This document shows, in pieces, positions 23,001-33,875 of a stretch of DNA of 64,000 nucleotides. A program made the translations under genes and the position numbers. The notes below the pieces were generated by a model. That model ran no database searches. It was given only the letters and a program-made list of their open reading frames with translations, and had not been told where the DNA came from. Source of the DNA: Candidula unifasciata (taxonomy: Eukaryota; Mollusca; Gastropoda; Stylommatophora; Geomitridae); assembly GCA_905116865.2 (NCBI GenBank), contig CAJHNH020006667.1, positions 574,012 to 638,011 on the forward strand. Direction: 5' to 3'. How positions within the stretch are numbered: position 1 is the stretch's first letter; each line of letters starts with the position of its first letter.

Positions 23001-23314
23001 TTACCTAATTAGGCCTTGCAGTAGAATAAGCGAGATGCATCCTTTATGTCTCTCATTGGGTCACAATCCGGAATATCTGGAGTCCTACAACTTGCTACAT
23101 CTTGACTTTGAGGTGAATTGTTAGGCCGTTGGTACGTTCGTCGCTGTGTCGCCTTTCATTCCCAGAACATTCTGAAAATGAACTGGTACCCTTTCCATCT
23201 ACAAGTCCAATGTAATCTTACAAGTTGACTCCGACAGAATTCGAATATAAAGTCCATAGGGCAACAAGGTGAAGGAGACTTTTTCCCGCCTTCTGCCGAG
23301 CTGAGCACTTATTG
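23001..23314. other. No recognisable gene
   Basis: Nothing supportable seen. Confidence 0.5.
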
Positions 23315-23565
23315 TAAAGTTAATGACCCTTTCTCACGCCTTCATGGGATAGGGCATATAGGTCTAGACATATTTTATTTAAACCAATCCGCAGTTGGTG
23401 GGTGATGTGGTCAGTCTTACGCCGGCCGACTTTACTTCCCATAACAGCACCAGGTACTTTTTTAAGACTGGGTCGAACTGGTAGCCATTGTCATTGTCAA
23501 GTTCGGTTCTGTCAGGGTCTGAACTCACGATCTTCAGATCCGCAGGCGAGCGTCTAGGCTGCCAC
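23315..23565 (-). mobile_element. SINE-A copy, full length
   Basis: 'gttaatgaccctttctcacg' tail, 'gggtgatgtggtcagtctta', 'ccggccgactttacttccca', 'gactgggtcgaactggtagcc', B-box complement 'tctgaactcacgatc', head 'gcaggcgagcgtctagg'. Confidence 0.88.
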
Positions 23566-24039
23566 AGGACAGATAGGATATTTACAATTCTAGGTTAATA
23601 TTAGAAATCGGCCTTGACGAAAATTGGAACATAAAGTCTAGGGCAAATATGCCAAAAACATAGCCATATTATTTAACGCGTTCATTTAATTGCCGCGTGT
23701 AAAAGTACGTGTCATTAAAATGTCTACAATACTGTGTGCAAGGGATGTTAATCTAATTTTTTGTTATATGCAGGGGGAATTAATAGTGTTATTAGACACG
23801 AGAAATGCCTCATTTTTACTAAGATAGACTGTAATTATTGCTATAAGCAGATACAGATGCATATAGACCCAGGAGGGGTGGAGGGGTTTGGGGCGGGGTA
23901 GAGGTTGGGTGAATTATATTAGGTTCATATTGTTATAAATATCGGTCATTTTCTTCTAATTCACACTATCTCGGGAACTGCGAGATTCCGTAGAGATTTC
24001 TATGGAAAGTCCATTAGTGATATATTACTTACTTGCGTC
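23566..24039. other. No recognisable gene; left arm of an inverted repeat at 23960-24015
   Basis: 'actatctcgggaactgcgag' at about 23966 pairs with 'ctcgaagttcccgagacgg' near 24507 in inverted orientation. The remainder is unremarkable. Confidence 0.4.
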
Positions 24040-24252
24040 CTTTTCAGGACGTGATTTTTTCTTATTTGAAGCCCCGCTCTGGCTTTTGCCAGGGGCCGCA
24101 ATATAGGCAGGCCATCAATATGGCCAATCGTCTGAACGCGGTTTCTGAGACCTCTCCACGGTGATCCTCATCCGCATGGTGGCACTTTGTGTCATCGGGT
24201 GTTTATCGCTTGTGTGATATTCTGGTGGGGTAGAAAGTCAGTCAGTCAGTCA
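24040..24252 (+). mobile_element. Repeat C copy 4
   Basis: Forward copy: 'ggacgtgattttttcttatt', 'gaagccccgctctggctttt', 'cctctccacggtgatcctca', 'gtgtttatcgcttgtgtgat', ending in (AGTC)n at 24236-24252. The AGTC microsatellite tail marks the 3' end of the module. No LINE coding sequence is visible upstream. Confidence 0.85.
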
Positions 24253-24665
24253 TTAGTGTTTTTTTCCTATAATATGAAATCAGTTGAGTCAAGAATTGAT
24301 ATCACAGCACTTGGGGCACTATGATTCGTTCTATGTGCTCATCTTCGGCAGCCAGCGCAGAGTTCCAATACTGATGGTGCCGGTCACAATCTGCGTGTGC
24401 AATTGTGAAATGAACACCGACTATTACTTACTCTAACCCCCCCCCCCCTTTTTTTTCCCTCCTTTTTCCATAATACGGGTCTTTCCCGTGAATTCCCCGC
24501 CAAATCTCGAAGTTCCCGAGACGGAGTGAACAAAAAGAAAAGCATATATATCTCTTTCCAGAGCTACACAATTTTTGTGACAGGCTTTAAGCTGTCTGTT
24601 AGCACTTTCCCACATTCTAAAGTATGTCATTGCTTGCTGAGCTGTTGCAGTAGTATTTCACACAT
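24253..24665. other. No recognisable gene; right arm of an inverted repeat
   Basis: C-run at 24438-24448. 'aaatctcgaagttcccgaga' near 24503 is the right arm matching 23960-24015. Otherwise nothing. Confidence 0.4.
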
Positions 24666-24667
24666 GT

Positions 24668-25112
24668 GAGTGGCCGTGGTAAAGCGGCTAGACCAGCGCT
24701 TCTCAACATGTGGGTCGCAACCCTTTTGTGGGTCGAACGACCTTTTCACAGGGGTCGCCAATGACCATCAGAAAACACATATTCATTTCAGCTCTTAAGT
24801 AGCAAGGACAATAATTGTATGGTTGAGGGACTGTATTAAAGAGTCTTCGCATCAGGGAGGTTGAGAACCAATGGGCTAGACGCTGCCCTGCAGATTCGAA
24901 GGTCGAGGGTTAGGTTCTGACAGAGCCGGACGATTAAAGAAAAATTACTTTAGCACACAAGTCGACCGAGCCTTAAAGGGATAATAGGCAAAGTCCTGGG
25001 AAGTAAAGGCGGTGGCTTAATTCTGATTACATCACCCACACAGTGCCGATTGGTATATAAAAGATCGGTCTAGCTCTATGTGTTCAATACGCCTTAAAGC
25101 GTGTAAAAGTTT
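24668..25112 (+). mobile_element. SINE-A copy split by a SPIN-like MITE
   Basis: The head 'gagtggccgtggtaaagc' plus ggctagac stops at 24693 and resumes at 24874 with ggctagacgctgccctgcag. The rest of SINE-A is intact: 'gagccttaaagggataatag', 'agtcctgggaagtaaaggcg', 'ccgattggtatataaaagat', 'cttaaagcgtgtaaaag'. Confidence 0.92.
24694..24873 (+). mobile_element. SPIN-like hAT MITE, 180 bp, perfect 8-bp TSD
   Basis: Imperfect terminal inverted repeats cagcgcttctcaac / ggttgagaaccaatg surround sequence typical of SPIN-type hAT MITEs: 'gtgggtcgcaacccttttgt', 'gggtcgaacgacc', 'ttcacaggggtcgcc', 'accatcagaaaacacatatt' and 'gggactgtattaaagagtc'. It is flanked by identical 8-base duplications ggctagac (24686-24693 and 24874-24881), as expected of hAT insertion. 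It carries no coding sequence. Assignment to SPIN rather than a sister hAT MITE family is from memory of the family consensus. Confidence 0.85.
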
Positions 25113-25509
25113 TTTTTTTAATATTTTGTTTTAATTTCACACATTATATAAAGCCAGTTCGATGAAGACAGTTATATAAACTACATCTTTATGTGTCAAT
25201 ACTTCACCTGCTGCCAGGCCATCAAAGTCTGACAGACAACAGAGTCCCTCAAAGTTGAACTCTTTTAGCTCTAAACAATGCACCATGTTTGACTGGATTT
25301 ACTTATAAACATCAGTTAGCATCTTTTCATACTTGTACATTTTATGTTTAGTCGAGGCATGCTAAAAGATTCAATAACATATATATCTCCCATAACGGAT
25401 GTGTATTCGTGTCCTGTGGATGTTGTATACCAATTACTTTGTTGATGTCATAACTGACTCACTGGGGCATCAACGGTGTGTGTGTGTGTTGTCCATCAAG
25501 ATGATGATG
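25113..25509. other. No recognisable gene
   Basis: Short (TG)n near 25480; nothing else. Confidence 0.5.
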
Positions 25510-26080
25510 ACCACTCTTTTTCATCAAGTATGAGTACGAAGATAACTGATGAGGCCGATGCGGGCCCGAAAAGTTCTTGGACAGTGAGGACAGGGAATGA
25601 GCGTTGTTATAGGTAGGAGATCTTCTGCAGTCGCCTTTCTGTCCATCCTTTTCTCAAACAGTTTTTTTGTTATGTTTGCTTCACATGTAGCCGCGCCCTT
25701 GTGTATAGTTGCACGCCAAGCATTTCGGTCATGAGAGGTAGCCTCCCAATTGGTGTCATTCATCCCAAATGCTTTGAGTGAAGACTTAATGGTGTACTTA
25801 AAGCGTTTCTTTTGTCCGCCCTAGAAACGTTTCCCATTTTGCAGCTCACCATAGAAGAGTTTTTTTGGGAGCCTGTGATCTTGCATGCGTGCCACATGAC
25901 CAGCCCAACGAATTTGATACTGCATTAGTAGAGTGTAGATGCTGGGCATGTATCTTTCTCAAGGACTACTGTATCACGTACTTTATCTTGCCATCTGATC
26001 TGCTTTAGTTTTCTAAGGCAGACTGCGCGAAAGTGGGCATCAACTATGACATTGTGGGAATAAGCATGATCCGGAGGGTT
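25510..26080 (-). mobile_element. LINE C-terminus with C2H2 finger
   Basis: Reverse strand reads AHFRAVCLRKLKQIRWQDKV, then QIRWAGHVARMQDHRLPKKL, LFYGELQNGKR, KRFKYTIKSSLKAFGM and EATSHDRNAWRATIHKGAA. It ends in one C2H2 finger, CPHC...RARIGLISYLRTH (about 25527-25592). This is the conserved tail that follows the RT in an RTE/CR1-like family. A stop follows the KR before GGQKKRF, and at least one frameshift is present. An ATC-rich 3' end near 25500 resembles LINE 3' microsatellite ends. The RT palm is missing, so it is a 5'-truncated dead copy. Confidence 0.82.
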
Positions 26081-26084
26081 CAAG

Positions 26085-26600
26085 CAGGTTTGATGCGAAG
26101 GCAATGGCTTGAGTCATTACAGAAGTCCACTGTGCGTGGGGTCACCTTTATTTTCGTTCGGTGACACTTGGGCGTCGATGGAAATGAAAGGACTGATAGG
26201 TTGGCTGAATCCGCTATCGCTACCGACGGTCAGCCTATGGATCACGCTGTAATTAATAAAGACTTTGGAGATTTGGAAAGGGTGGAGGACTTTCGGGGCA
26301 ATGAATCCACATTACTTGCAAGAGTGATAGATTTTGGAGTTGAGACACACACCATGCACATCAGAGGGCTTGTTAATCAACATAGAGCTGGTACTATTAG
26401 CTTCTGGACGCTGGGGGTTCATACTGAAGAAAGGATATGATCATTTATGGACATTTTTGGACTGCAATGATAATAACCCAACTAACCAACTGAGAACTGA
26501 GTGGATGAGCCTTGCGTATGATATAACAGGATCTCAGAATAGTGATAGCAACGATGAAAATGTAACCGGCCAGTGTAAATAATGTTGTTGCTGTCATTAG
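26085..26600 (+). mobile_element. LINE fragment: RNase H C-half
   Basis: Reads RRQWLESLQKSTVRGVTFIF, a stop, then LGVDGNERTDRLAESAIATD. The GNERTDRLAE motif (26177-26206) is the last catalytic region of LINE RNase H. LVNQHRAGTISFWTLGVHTE follows. A frameshift near 26430 moves the reading into a 'WTFLDCNDNN' frame. The piece lies back to back with the preceding minus-strand LINE. Confidence 0.75.
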
Positions 26601-27365
26601 CCGCCCATCACCTTTCACATCGTTTATCCTTCAGGGAGTGCAAGACTGAACGAGGGAAATAAAATGTTGTCATTAGTGTGCCTTAAATGACAATACCACA
26701 TTTATGAGATGAGGTGCCCGAGGAAAGCCATCAGTGCAGCCATCCAAGTTAGTGTGTGAAACGATAGTTTTTAACAGATTGTAAGAACAACATATTGTGC
26801 GACGTATATTGAAACAAAAGAGAATATCGCATTGTGTGTCTATTCTGTTAGACTGAAGAAAAATCACTACCGTACAGCAGCGAAACAAGATAACAACTGT
26901 GTACGCGAGCAATATGAGGCCAAAAAAGATGAATTGCTAATATCAAAGACACTGTAGATTCACATGGAGTGACAATAGCCCGGACTACCCATCAAGCACA
27001 GTTACCAAAAATCCCTCAACCTATACTTGTCAAAAGAGAAAGATCATTATGGTGGTAATGACGCTAAACATCTACCATTTAGAGCTCTCCTTTTTAGTCT
27101 GTCATGAGAATAAAGAATAGAAGAATAGATGTAAAGAAAGAGGCGACAAGGCGAGCGAGATAAAGGATTGGTAGATGGACCAACAGGGGCGAAAGGGAAA
27201 AATGTAGAAAAGGGGAATAAGAAATAGGAGAAGAAAGAGGAGAAGGGGAAAGGTAGAAGGGACGAGAAGGCGGAGGTTTGTGCAAAGAATGAGCAGGTGG
27301 AGATGAGATTGAGGAGGAGGAAAAGAAAAAGGAAGAGGGGGAGGAGAAGGAGAATAATGAGAAGA
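26601..27365. other. No recognisable gene; purine-rich right half
   Basis: From about 27210 the plus strand is increasingly GA-rich, leading into the trinucleotide array. Confidence 0.5.
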
Positions 27366-27384
27366 AGAACATAAAAAAGTATTA

Positions 27385-27842
<458 letters not shown>

Positions 27843-28547
27843 CAGCAGTCCTGAAGCAGCAGCCACTGTCGTTCGTCAACTTCTTCGAAAGAAGAGGGCA
27901 AGTGAATGAAGAGACCAAAAACAAAACAAAAATAGCAGGATAAAGTAAAAAGGAGGATCTATAGGAGAATAAGGTGAAAGAGGAAAAAATAATTAGAAAT
28001 TATGCATACTGAAACACAATGTGAAGTTATTTGTACGCGGAAGGCATACACGTTTGTTCCTATTTCACCTGACATTTGCAGTAATGTTACAATAGCGCCT
28101 GCAGCAGTCTAGTCTTGAACTTGTAATGCTTTTGTTTCGTATACACGTTGTCTATACCCAGGTACTCGTTTCAGATGTTGAAAAAATCCCATAGCACACC
28201 TGCAGATGGAATCAAGGAATTTAGGCCATAGAACAGATCCTTTGATAAAGAACAGGTCCCAGTTTCCTCGTTGCCTGGAAGCTTTTGAGTCTCCTGTTTA
28301 TGATGCGAAATGCTAATTACTACATTTATATCCGGCACTTTTATTCGAGCCACCTCACCACCGCTTTATCTGGAAATCTTTATGCTAGTTTGTATTTTGT
28401 ATAACGTTGTAGACAGAGACCAGCATATGATGGAAGCTAACTGTAATTCTAAAACACTCTGTTGTGTGTAGGTTAACTGTCAGTAGGACATACTTGGAGT
28501 AACAGATGGTTAGACATGAAAAGTTGATTTAATAACCGATAGTTTGT
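27843..28547. other. No recognisable gene
   Basis: Nothing supportable seen. Confidence 0.5.
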
Positions 28548-28832
28548 AAAGTAAAGTAAAGATCCCTTTTCACGCCTTTGGCGCATCGGGCATATGGGAA
28601 GAGCATCCCATATTTTTACAGACCAATCGGCACTAGGTGGGTAATGTGGTCAGCATTACGCCAGCCGTTTTTAATTTCCAAGCACAGCCATCCTGGTACC
28701 CATTATAGGCTGGGTTTACCTGCGACGCCCCATTGCATGATAACAATCCACGCAGCCAGCAGTGGGTTTTAATCGCGGTACGTTAGAATTACAAGTCGGA
28801 CTCGCAACGCCTAAGCCACAGACGCCGCTAAA
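28548..28832 (-). mobile_element. SINE-A2 copy (SINE-A body, second tRNA head)
   Basis: The body is SINE-A ('gatcccttttcacgcctttg', 'gaccaatcggcactaggtgg', 'gtggtcagcattacgccagc'). The head is different: 'gcggcgtctgtggcttaggc' on the minus strand with B-box-like gcgattaaaaccc. The same head is found at 52.8-53.1 kb. Confidence 0.88.
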
Positions 28833-28964
28833 AAACATATTCATTTTGGCTGTAAAAAGAAGATTAGAAAAACATAAAGTATATATTAGTCATACCGGTC
28901 TAGTTACCGTAAAGAAGCAAAGCAAGTTGCGACAGTAGCCTTCGTCAACCAAAACAACACACAC

Positions 28965-29035
28965 GGCGCACGCACGCACAAACGCACAAATACACACACG
29001 CGCGCGCGCACACACACACACACACACTAATGACC
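28965..29035 (+). repeat. (CA)n/(CG)n microsatellite
   Basis: CGCA and CA repeats, about 70 bp. Confidence 0.85.
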
Positions 29036-29097
29036 TGACTCTGAAATTTTAAAATGACTACATTACGGTATCCAAACCTCCGTATTAACGATAAATG

Positions 29098-29227
29098 CAG
29101 AGAAGAAGAAGAAGAAGAAGAAGAAGAAGAAGAAGAAGAAGAAGAAGAAGAAGAAGAAGAAGAAGAAGAAGAAGGAGGAGGAGGAGAAGGAGAAGGAGAA
29201 GAAGGAGAAGAAGAAGGAGAAGAAGAA

Positions 29228-29258
<31 letters not shown>

Positions 29259-29422
29259 AAGAAGAAGAAGAAGAAGAAGAAGAAGAAGAAGAAGAAGAAG
29301 AAGAAGGAGAAGAAGGAGAAGAAGAAGAAGAAGGAGAAGAAGAAGAAGAAGAAGAAGAAGAAGAAGAAGAAGAAGAAGAAGAAGAAGAAGAAGAAGAAGA
29401 AGAAGAAGAAGAAGAAGAAGAA
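29098..29422 (+). repeat. (GAA)n array, ~325 bp
   Basis: Nearly pure GAA with GGA and one ATAAG interruption. The 113- and 120-residue open frames are poly-Leu/poly-Arg artefacts. Confidence 0.98.
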
Positions 29423-30189
29423 CCAATCTGGTTTGTTTCTATTATTTGACCAAGTAATTTTGTTTCTTAGTCAGTTCATTTGTTTTTATATCTAGTCTCA
29501 GTAACCATACAACAGTCAATATCACTTCATCAATCCATCAAAAAGTAAAGATTTTTATGTTCTTGGAAAACTTCATATCACCAAACGCATATCAGATATT
29601 GGAATGTAATACAACACATGTAACCAGGGCTTTTGTCAGGCAATACCTGTGCTTAGTATCGGCTCCCATTATTCTTTTAGCGTAATTGTAAACACTTTGT
29701 TGAGTTCCGCTACCATTTTTTTCCTTCATAGGAAAAAAAAAATTAAGCGCTGAATGTAACAAAGACAGCAAAACAAACTGTTTTGAAAAAAAAAAAAAAA
29801 AGAAAGTACTAACACTGAGAAACAAACGTGTATCAGTAGATACCAAAAGAGCTCTTCAAAATATCGTCTTCCCGTCAACCATATGCTTCCCCTTCCAGAC
29901 AGTAACATGAACAACAAAAACAGTGACAGCTCTGTAGCTAAATCTTGATAGAATTGTTTACGTGTGAAGAAAACGTTAACATATGTTGAACACCATTTTA
30001 TCTGGTATTAATTAGCCCGAAATAACAACTCACACATAACAAACTGCAGAGGTAATTATATGAAAAACACGTGAAGCCATATGAAGAACTAAGCCAGGTA
30101 AAGTTGGTGTAGACTAAGTAGTCGTACATGACGTACTGCTATGGCTTGGGAATTTACCTTCGGCATCCCACATACTGCAGCAGTGACGT
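29423..30189. other. No recognisable gene
   Basis: A-runs at 29730 and 29787; nothing supportable. Confidence 0.5.
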
Positions 30190-30432
30190 AAACAGGGTGA
30201 GAGACCGGAGCCTATAAAGAACTGGGAACGAGATACGTTTCAAAAACTTGAAAATTTAGCAGGATGGAATAGATAGTAGACAGCGAGCTGACAGCTTGAA
30301 ACGCCAGTTTTCAGTTTCTTTAATTATGGCTGTGAGATATGGACACAATATCCGATTTTGAAAGCAAAATACAAGCACACTAGAAATGGGATCGTTTCGA
30401 AAGATCCTAGGTAAATCATAAAAAGTCGTCCT
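30190..30432 (+). mobile_element. LINE RT C-terminal remnant
   Basis: 'aattatggctgtgagatatg' reads NYGCEIW, the 'YGCE(T/S)W' motif of RTE/CR1-like RTs. 'cgaaagatcctaggtaaatc' reads RKILGKS, the matching 'RKILG.S' downstream motif. Repeat C begins at once after it. Confidence 0.6.
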
Positions 30433-30622
30433 TGTGTGGGATGCAATTTTTGATTATTTGAAGCCCCACCCTGGCTTTTGCCCGGGGCCCTGAATTTAGC
30501 CGGGCCATAAATATAGCCTAACGTCTGAAAGGGGTTTCTGGGACCTCTCCACGGGTGATCTCATCCGCATGGTGGCACTTTGTGTCACCTGGTGTTTATC
30601 GCTTGTGTGATGTCCTAATGGG
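30433..30622 (+). mobile_element. Repeat C copy 5, after a LINE remnant
   Basis: 'gggatgcaatttttgattat', 'gaagccccaccctggctttt', 'gacctctccacgggtgatct', 'ggtgtttatcgcttgtgtga', 'gtcctaatgggata'. A (GA)n array starts within 10 bp of its 3' end. Confidence 0.85.
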
Positions 30623-30626
30623 ATAC

Positions 30627-30628
<2 letters not shown>

Positions 30629-30679
<51 letters not shown>

Positions 30680-30732
30680 AAGAGAGCGAAAGAGAGAGAG
30701 AGAGAGGGAGAGAGGGGGGGGGAGGGAGAAAG
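30629..30732 (+). repeat. (GA)n array
   Basis: GA dinucleotides with AAAG and G-run interruptions, directly after repeat C. Confidence 0.95.
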
Positions 30733-30835
30733 AAGTAAATCATACAGAGCACATCAAAAATTAACAAGTTCGCAGTAGCATTTATATATATATATACATT
30801 TCAAAGTGTATCATCCTTAACCAGCATAGGACTGC

Positions 30836-31775
30836 ATGTTAATTCAGGCTGGTGTGGCTATTACAGGTGCCCTAATAATAATAACTTCCTTAGAGGTTGG
30901 ATTGTTTTTAATATACAGTGAATATATAATGAAATCTTTAGTTGATATGCCCGGAAATGTGGTTGGTGGGCACAATATAAACAATTTACGTTATGCTGAT
31001 GAGACAGTCTTGATAGCAACAAGTCAGAAAGAACTACTGGAAATGACAGACATTGTGGTGTTAGAAAGTGGAAGAATGAGCTTCAGTTTGAATAATGGGA
31101 AGACAGAAGTGATGGTGGTATCGAAGAAACGAATTATTTCTAAATGTGTAATAAAAGTCGATGGTGTTATTTTAGGACAAGTACAGAAATTTAAGGATCT
31201 GGGCACATGGATAACATCAGATGGAAGATGCATAACTGAGATAAGAAACAAAATAGAGAAGGCAAAAACTGCATTTAATAAAATGAAGAATATCTTGTGC
31301 AATACATCCTTGTCATTGAGAGTTAGAAAAAGAATTCTTGCTTGCTACATACATCCAGTTTTAACATATGGTTGTGAATCCTGGACAATCAGTCGGCATG
31401 CCAAACAATTTCTTGAGGCCTCAGAGATGTAGTGTTACAGAAGAATGCTTAGAACACCTTGGACTGCCAAAAAGAGCAACCAAGAGGTTTTGAAAGAGGC
31501 GGGAGTCCAAAGACAACTTATCGCAGACATCAGAAGGAGACAGTCATCATTTTTCGGCCATGTTATGAGAAGAGGGAAACTAGAACATATTGTGACCACT
31601 GAAAAGATCTGTGGAAGGAGGGATAGAGGAAGACAACGAGATAAGATTCTTGACAGTCTTGTTGCATGGCATGGAGGTGTGTCGACACACGAACTGATAC
31701 ATACTGCTGGAGATCGTGGAATATGGAGAGGCATGATCGCCCACGCCATTCGGCAAGGCGCCTGATGAATTTGAT
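30836..31775 (+). mobile_element. LINE-H: RT palm-to-C-terminus, single internal stop
   Basis: One frame runs about 310 codons to a terminal TGA with one internal TAG (31430-31432). Motifs in order: INNLRYADETVLIA (catalytic palm, 30992-31003), a KFKDLGTWITSDG thumb, RVRKRILACYIHPVLTYGCE, then YRRMLRTPWTAKKSNQEVLK and RDRGRQRDKILDSLVAWHGG, ending AHAIRQGA. This order fits an RTE/CR1-like non-LTR retrotransposon. The catalytic pair DD is DE here, so even without the stop the RT should be inactive. Endonuclease and RT fingers are absent (5' truncation). Other LINE-H ends lie at 20.4, 33.5 and 35.6 kb. Confidence 0.88.
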
Positions 31776-31899
31776 GAGAGTTTGAACTGGGTACCTCGGC
31801 GTGCACAGTCAGTTTGCCGTCAGCATTGATACATTTTTTTTTAAAGTTACAGTGTCAAAGCTTTAGGTTAAGCTGATCTAGAATTCGGATTAAGATCTT

Positions 31900-31901
<2 letters not shown>

Positions 31902-31944
<43 letters not shown>
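31902..31944 (+). repeat. Poly(T), 43 bp
   Basis: Uninterrupted T43. It could be the poly(A) tail of a minus-strand retroposed sequence starting further right, but no target-site duplication was found. Confidence 0.9.
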
Positions 31945-31945
<1 letters not shown>

Positions 31946-32069
31946 AGGATGTCAATCCTTTTTAAAGATAAATGACACGCACCCAAAAATCTGTTAACAC
32001 CTTTGAGTCACTTTTTGGATTTTTTTTTTTTTAACTGTCCACAAATATAAGCAGAAAAGGCCCCTTTTT

Positions 32070-32310
32070 CAAGCCATTGACGAATGTGAAATGGTTTGCC
32101 CACTTAGAGAGAATGTCTTGTGACACCATACCATACAAAGCATACAGGGAAAGAGAAGAAGGACGTAGAGCAAGTGGTAGACCAACAACAATATGGAAGG
32201 ATAACATCAGAGAAACTCTACAACAGCACGATGTGCCTCTGGTCGAGGCGGCCAGAAGAGCTAGAAAAAGAACCTTATATCTCCCTCGACACCCACAGCG
32301 GTGAAAGAGG
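32070..32310 (+). mobile_element. LINE C-terminus, separate family
   Basis: Reads VKWFAHLERMSCDTIPYKAY, then RASGRPTTIWKDNIRETLQQ and VEAARRARKR with a stop. 'W.GH..RM...R.PY' plus 'GRP...W.DNI...L' is the usual end of RTE/CR1-like LINE ORF2. Distinct from LINE-H and the C2H2 family. Confidence 0.72.
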
Positions 32311-32401
32311 AAGTGAAGAAGAAGACGAATGGAGCGTAAAATACCAGATCGACATTTTTGAATAGACAAACCGGCAATGATTGGTTAATGGTCAAATCCT
32401 T

Positions 32402-32700
32402 TTAATTTTGAACCGCGTGTGAGTTATGGTGCTGCTCCCTTGTTGGAAACACGAACAGACTCACTGCTCTCCGACAAGCGTGACGTAAAAGTTGATTATT
32501 GAGTCCTATCCGTTGAAGTCCGAGTGAATTTTCCGGAGAGACATGAAAAGAACCAGATCCTTTTGCTGGGAGTTTACCGCCGGTGAACACAAATAACAGC
32601 TGCCACATTTCCCTCCCCACCCCCCCTTTTTTCCCCCTTTTATTGTCGTCATGCATATAAATAATTTTGGGGTTAGAAAGGCGGAAGAAGAAAAAGGAAT
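32402..32700. other. No recognisable gene
   Basis: C-rich pocket near 32610-32640. Nothing else. Confidence 0.5.
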
Positions 32701-32714
32701 ATAAATAATTTAAT

Positions 32715-32815
32715 TATAATTTGTGCGGTATTGATTACACTAAGGCATTTGATGAAGTGAAACATGAAGAAATTATCAACTGAGATGAGAAAGATAATTC
32801 TTAAAAAGTATACAC
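32715..32815 (+). mobile_element. LINE RT motif A remnant
   Basis: 'attgattacactaaggcatt' and downstream bases read IDYTKAFDEVKHEEIIN, the RT motif A (D...KAFD) of an RTE/CR1-like palm. Only ~100 bp is recognisable. Confidence 0.6.
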
Positions 32816-33504
32816 ATCTGTTGTAATCTTATAGTCCAAGAGTTAAAGTTTCTTCTAGTTTCTTCTAGTGGTCACAGCGCAGGTGAAAGGTTCACACAGC
32901 GGCCACCGGTCGGGTCTGTTACCTGGGATACCAGCTAATTGAATGCTGGGCGATTAACACAAAGGCTCCTGCAGAACACAAAGGATTCGGCAGTAAAGAT
33001 ATTTTCCTTGTCCAAATAGGACGTTCCTTCTTTGTGAAGTTTGATTAACCGTACTTACACGGGAGACAGTTTAATGTCTATTTATTTATTATAATGGCAG
33101 GAGTCCATTGAGAAAAGAGTGTAATTCTTTTATATTCTCAGAGTAGATAATTAAGAGTTATTATCGTACGTTTTTATTGAATAATCATCATCATCTTGTG
33201 ACGTGTAACTTTAATGCCATTAAAGTTTATGTGGCCTGTCACAAGCGTTATTGTTGGCTTGTAAAGGTAGCGACTGTATTACATGATGCTGTGTCGGTGC
33301 CAAGTGTGCCAGTTATAGAATGCAGGACTTCACTGTAGCACATCCATCAAGGAGATATCCAGCGGAATACTAGAATAGGCACCCTAGGCCTAAATACTTG
33401 GTTGAATATAAAGTATACAAAAGAATGTACAAATTAAGTGTACAACACATCCTATATTGATATAAGGAAGTGAATCGTGTACATTTAGTAAATCAGTGGA
33501 CACT
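32816..33504. other. No recognisable gene
   Basis: Nothing supportable seen. Confidence 0.5.
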
Positions 33505-33875
33505 TATTTGGAAGCTGCGGAGATGTGGTTTTTATAGACGAAGGGCGAGAATACCTTGGACAGATAAAAAGAGTAATAAAGACGTCTTGAAAGAAACTGA
33601 TTCACGAAGAGAACTGATTGCCCACATCATAAAGAGAAAATCTACATTCTTTGGTATTTGTGATGGGAAAGAAAAAAACTGGAGTACATAGTGACAGTAG
33701 GAAAGTTGGGGGTGGGGGAGAAGAGGCAGAGGAAGACCGAGAGAATAGATGCTGGACAGTTTCATATCATGGCATGAATGATCATCTGTGTCAGATTTGA
33801 TTGAAAATACATGAGACAGAAGGTTGTGGGTAGAGATGACTACCAAACCCACACAGTATTGACTTTAAGAAAAAG
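33505..33875 (+). mobile_element. LINE-H C-terminus
   Basis: RRCGFYRRRARIPWTDKKSN and VLKETDSRRELIAHIIKRKS match LINE-H. The frame breaks after 'FFGI', and the rest continues in other frames to 'cacacagtattgactttaag', which is also the end of the 35.6-kb copy. Confidence 0.75.
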
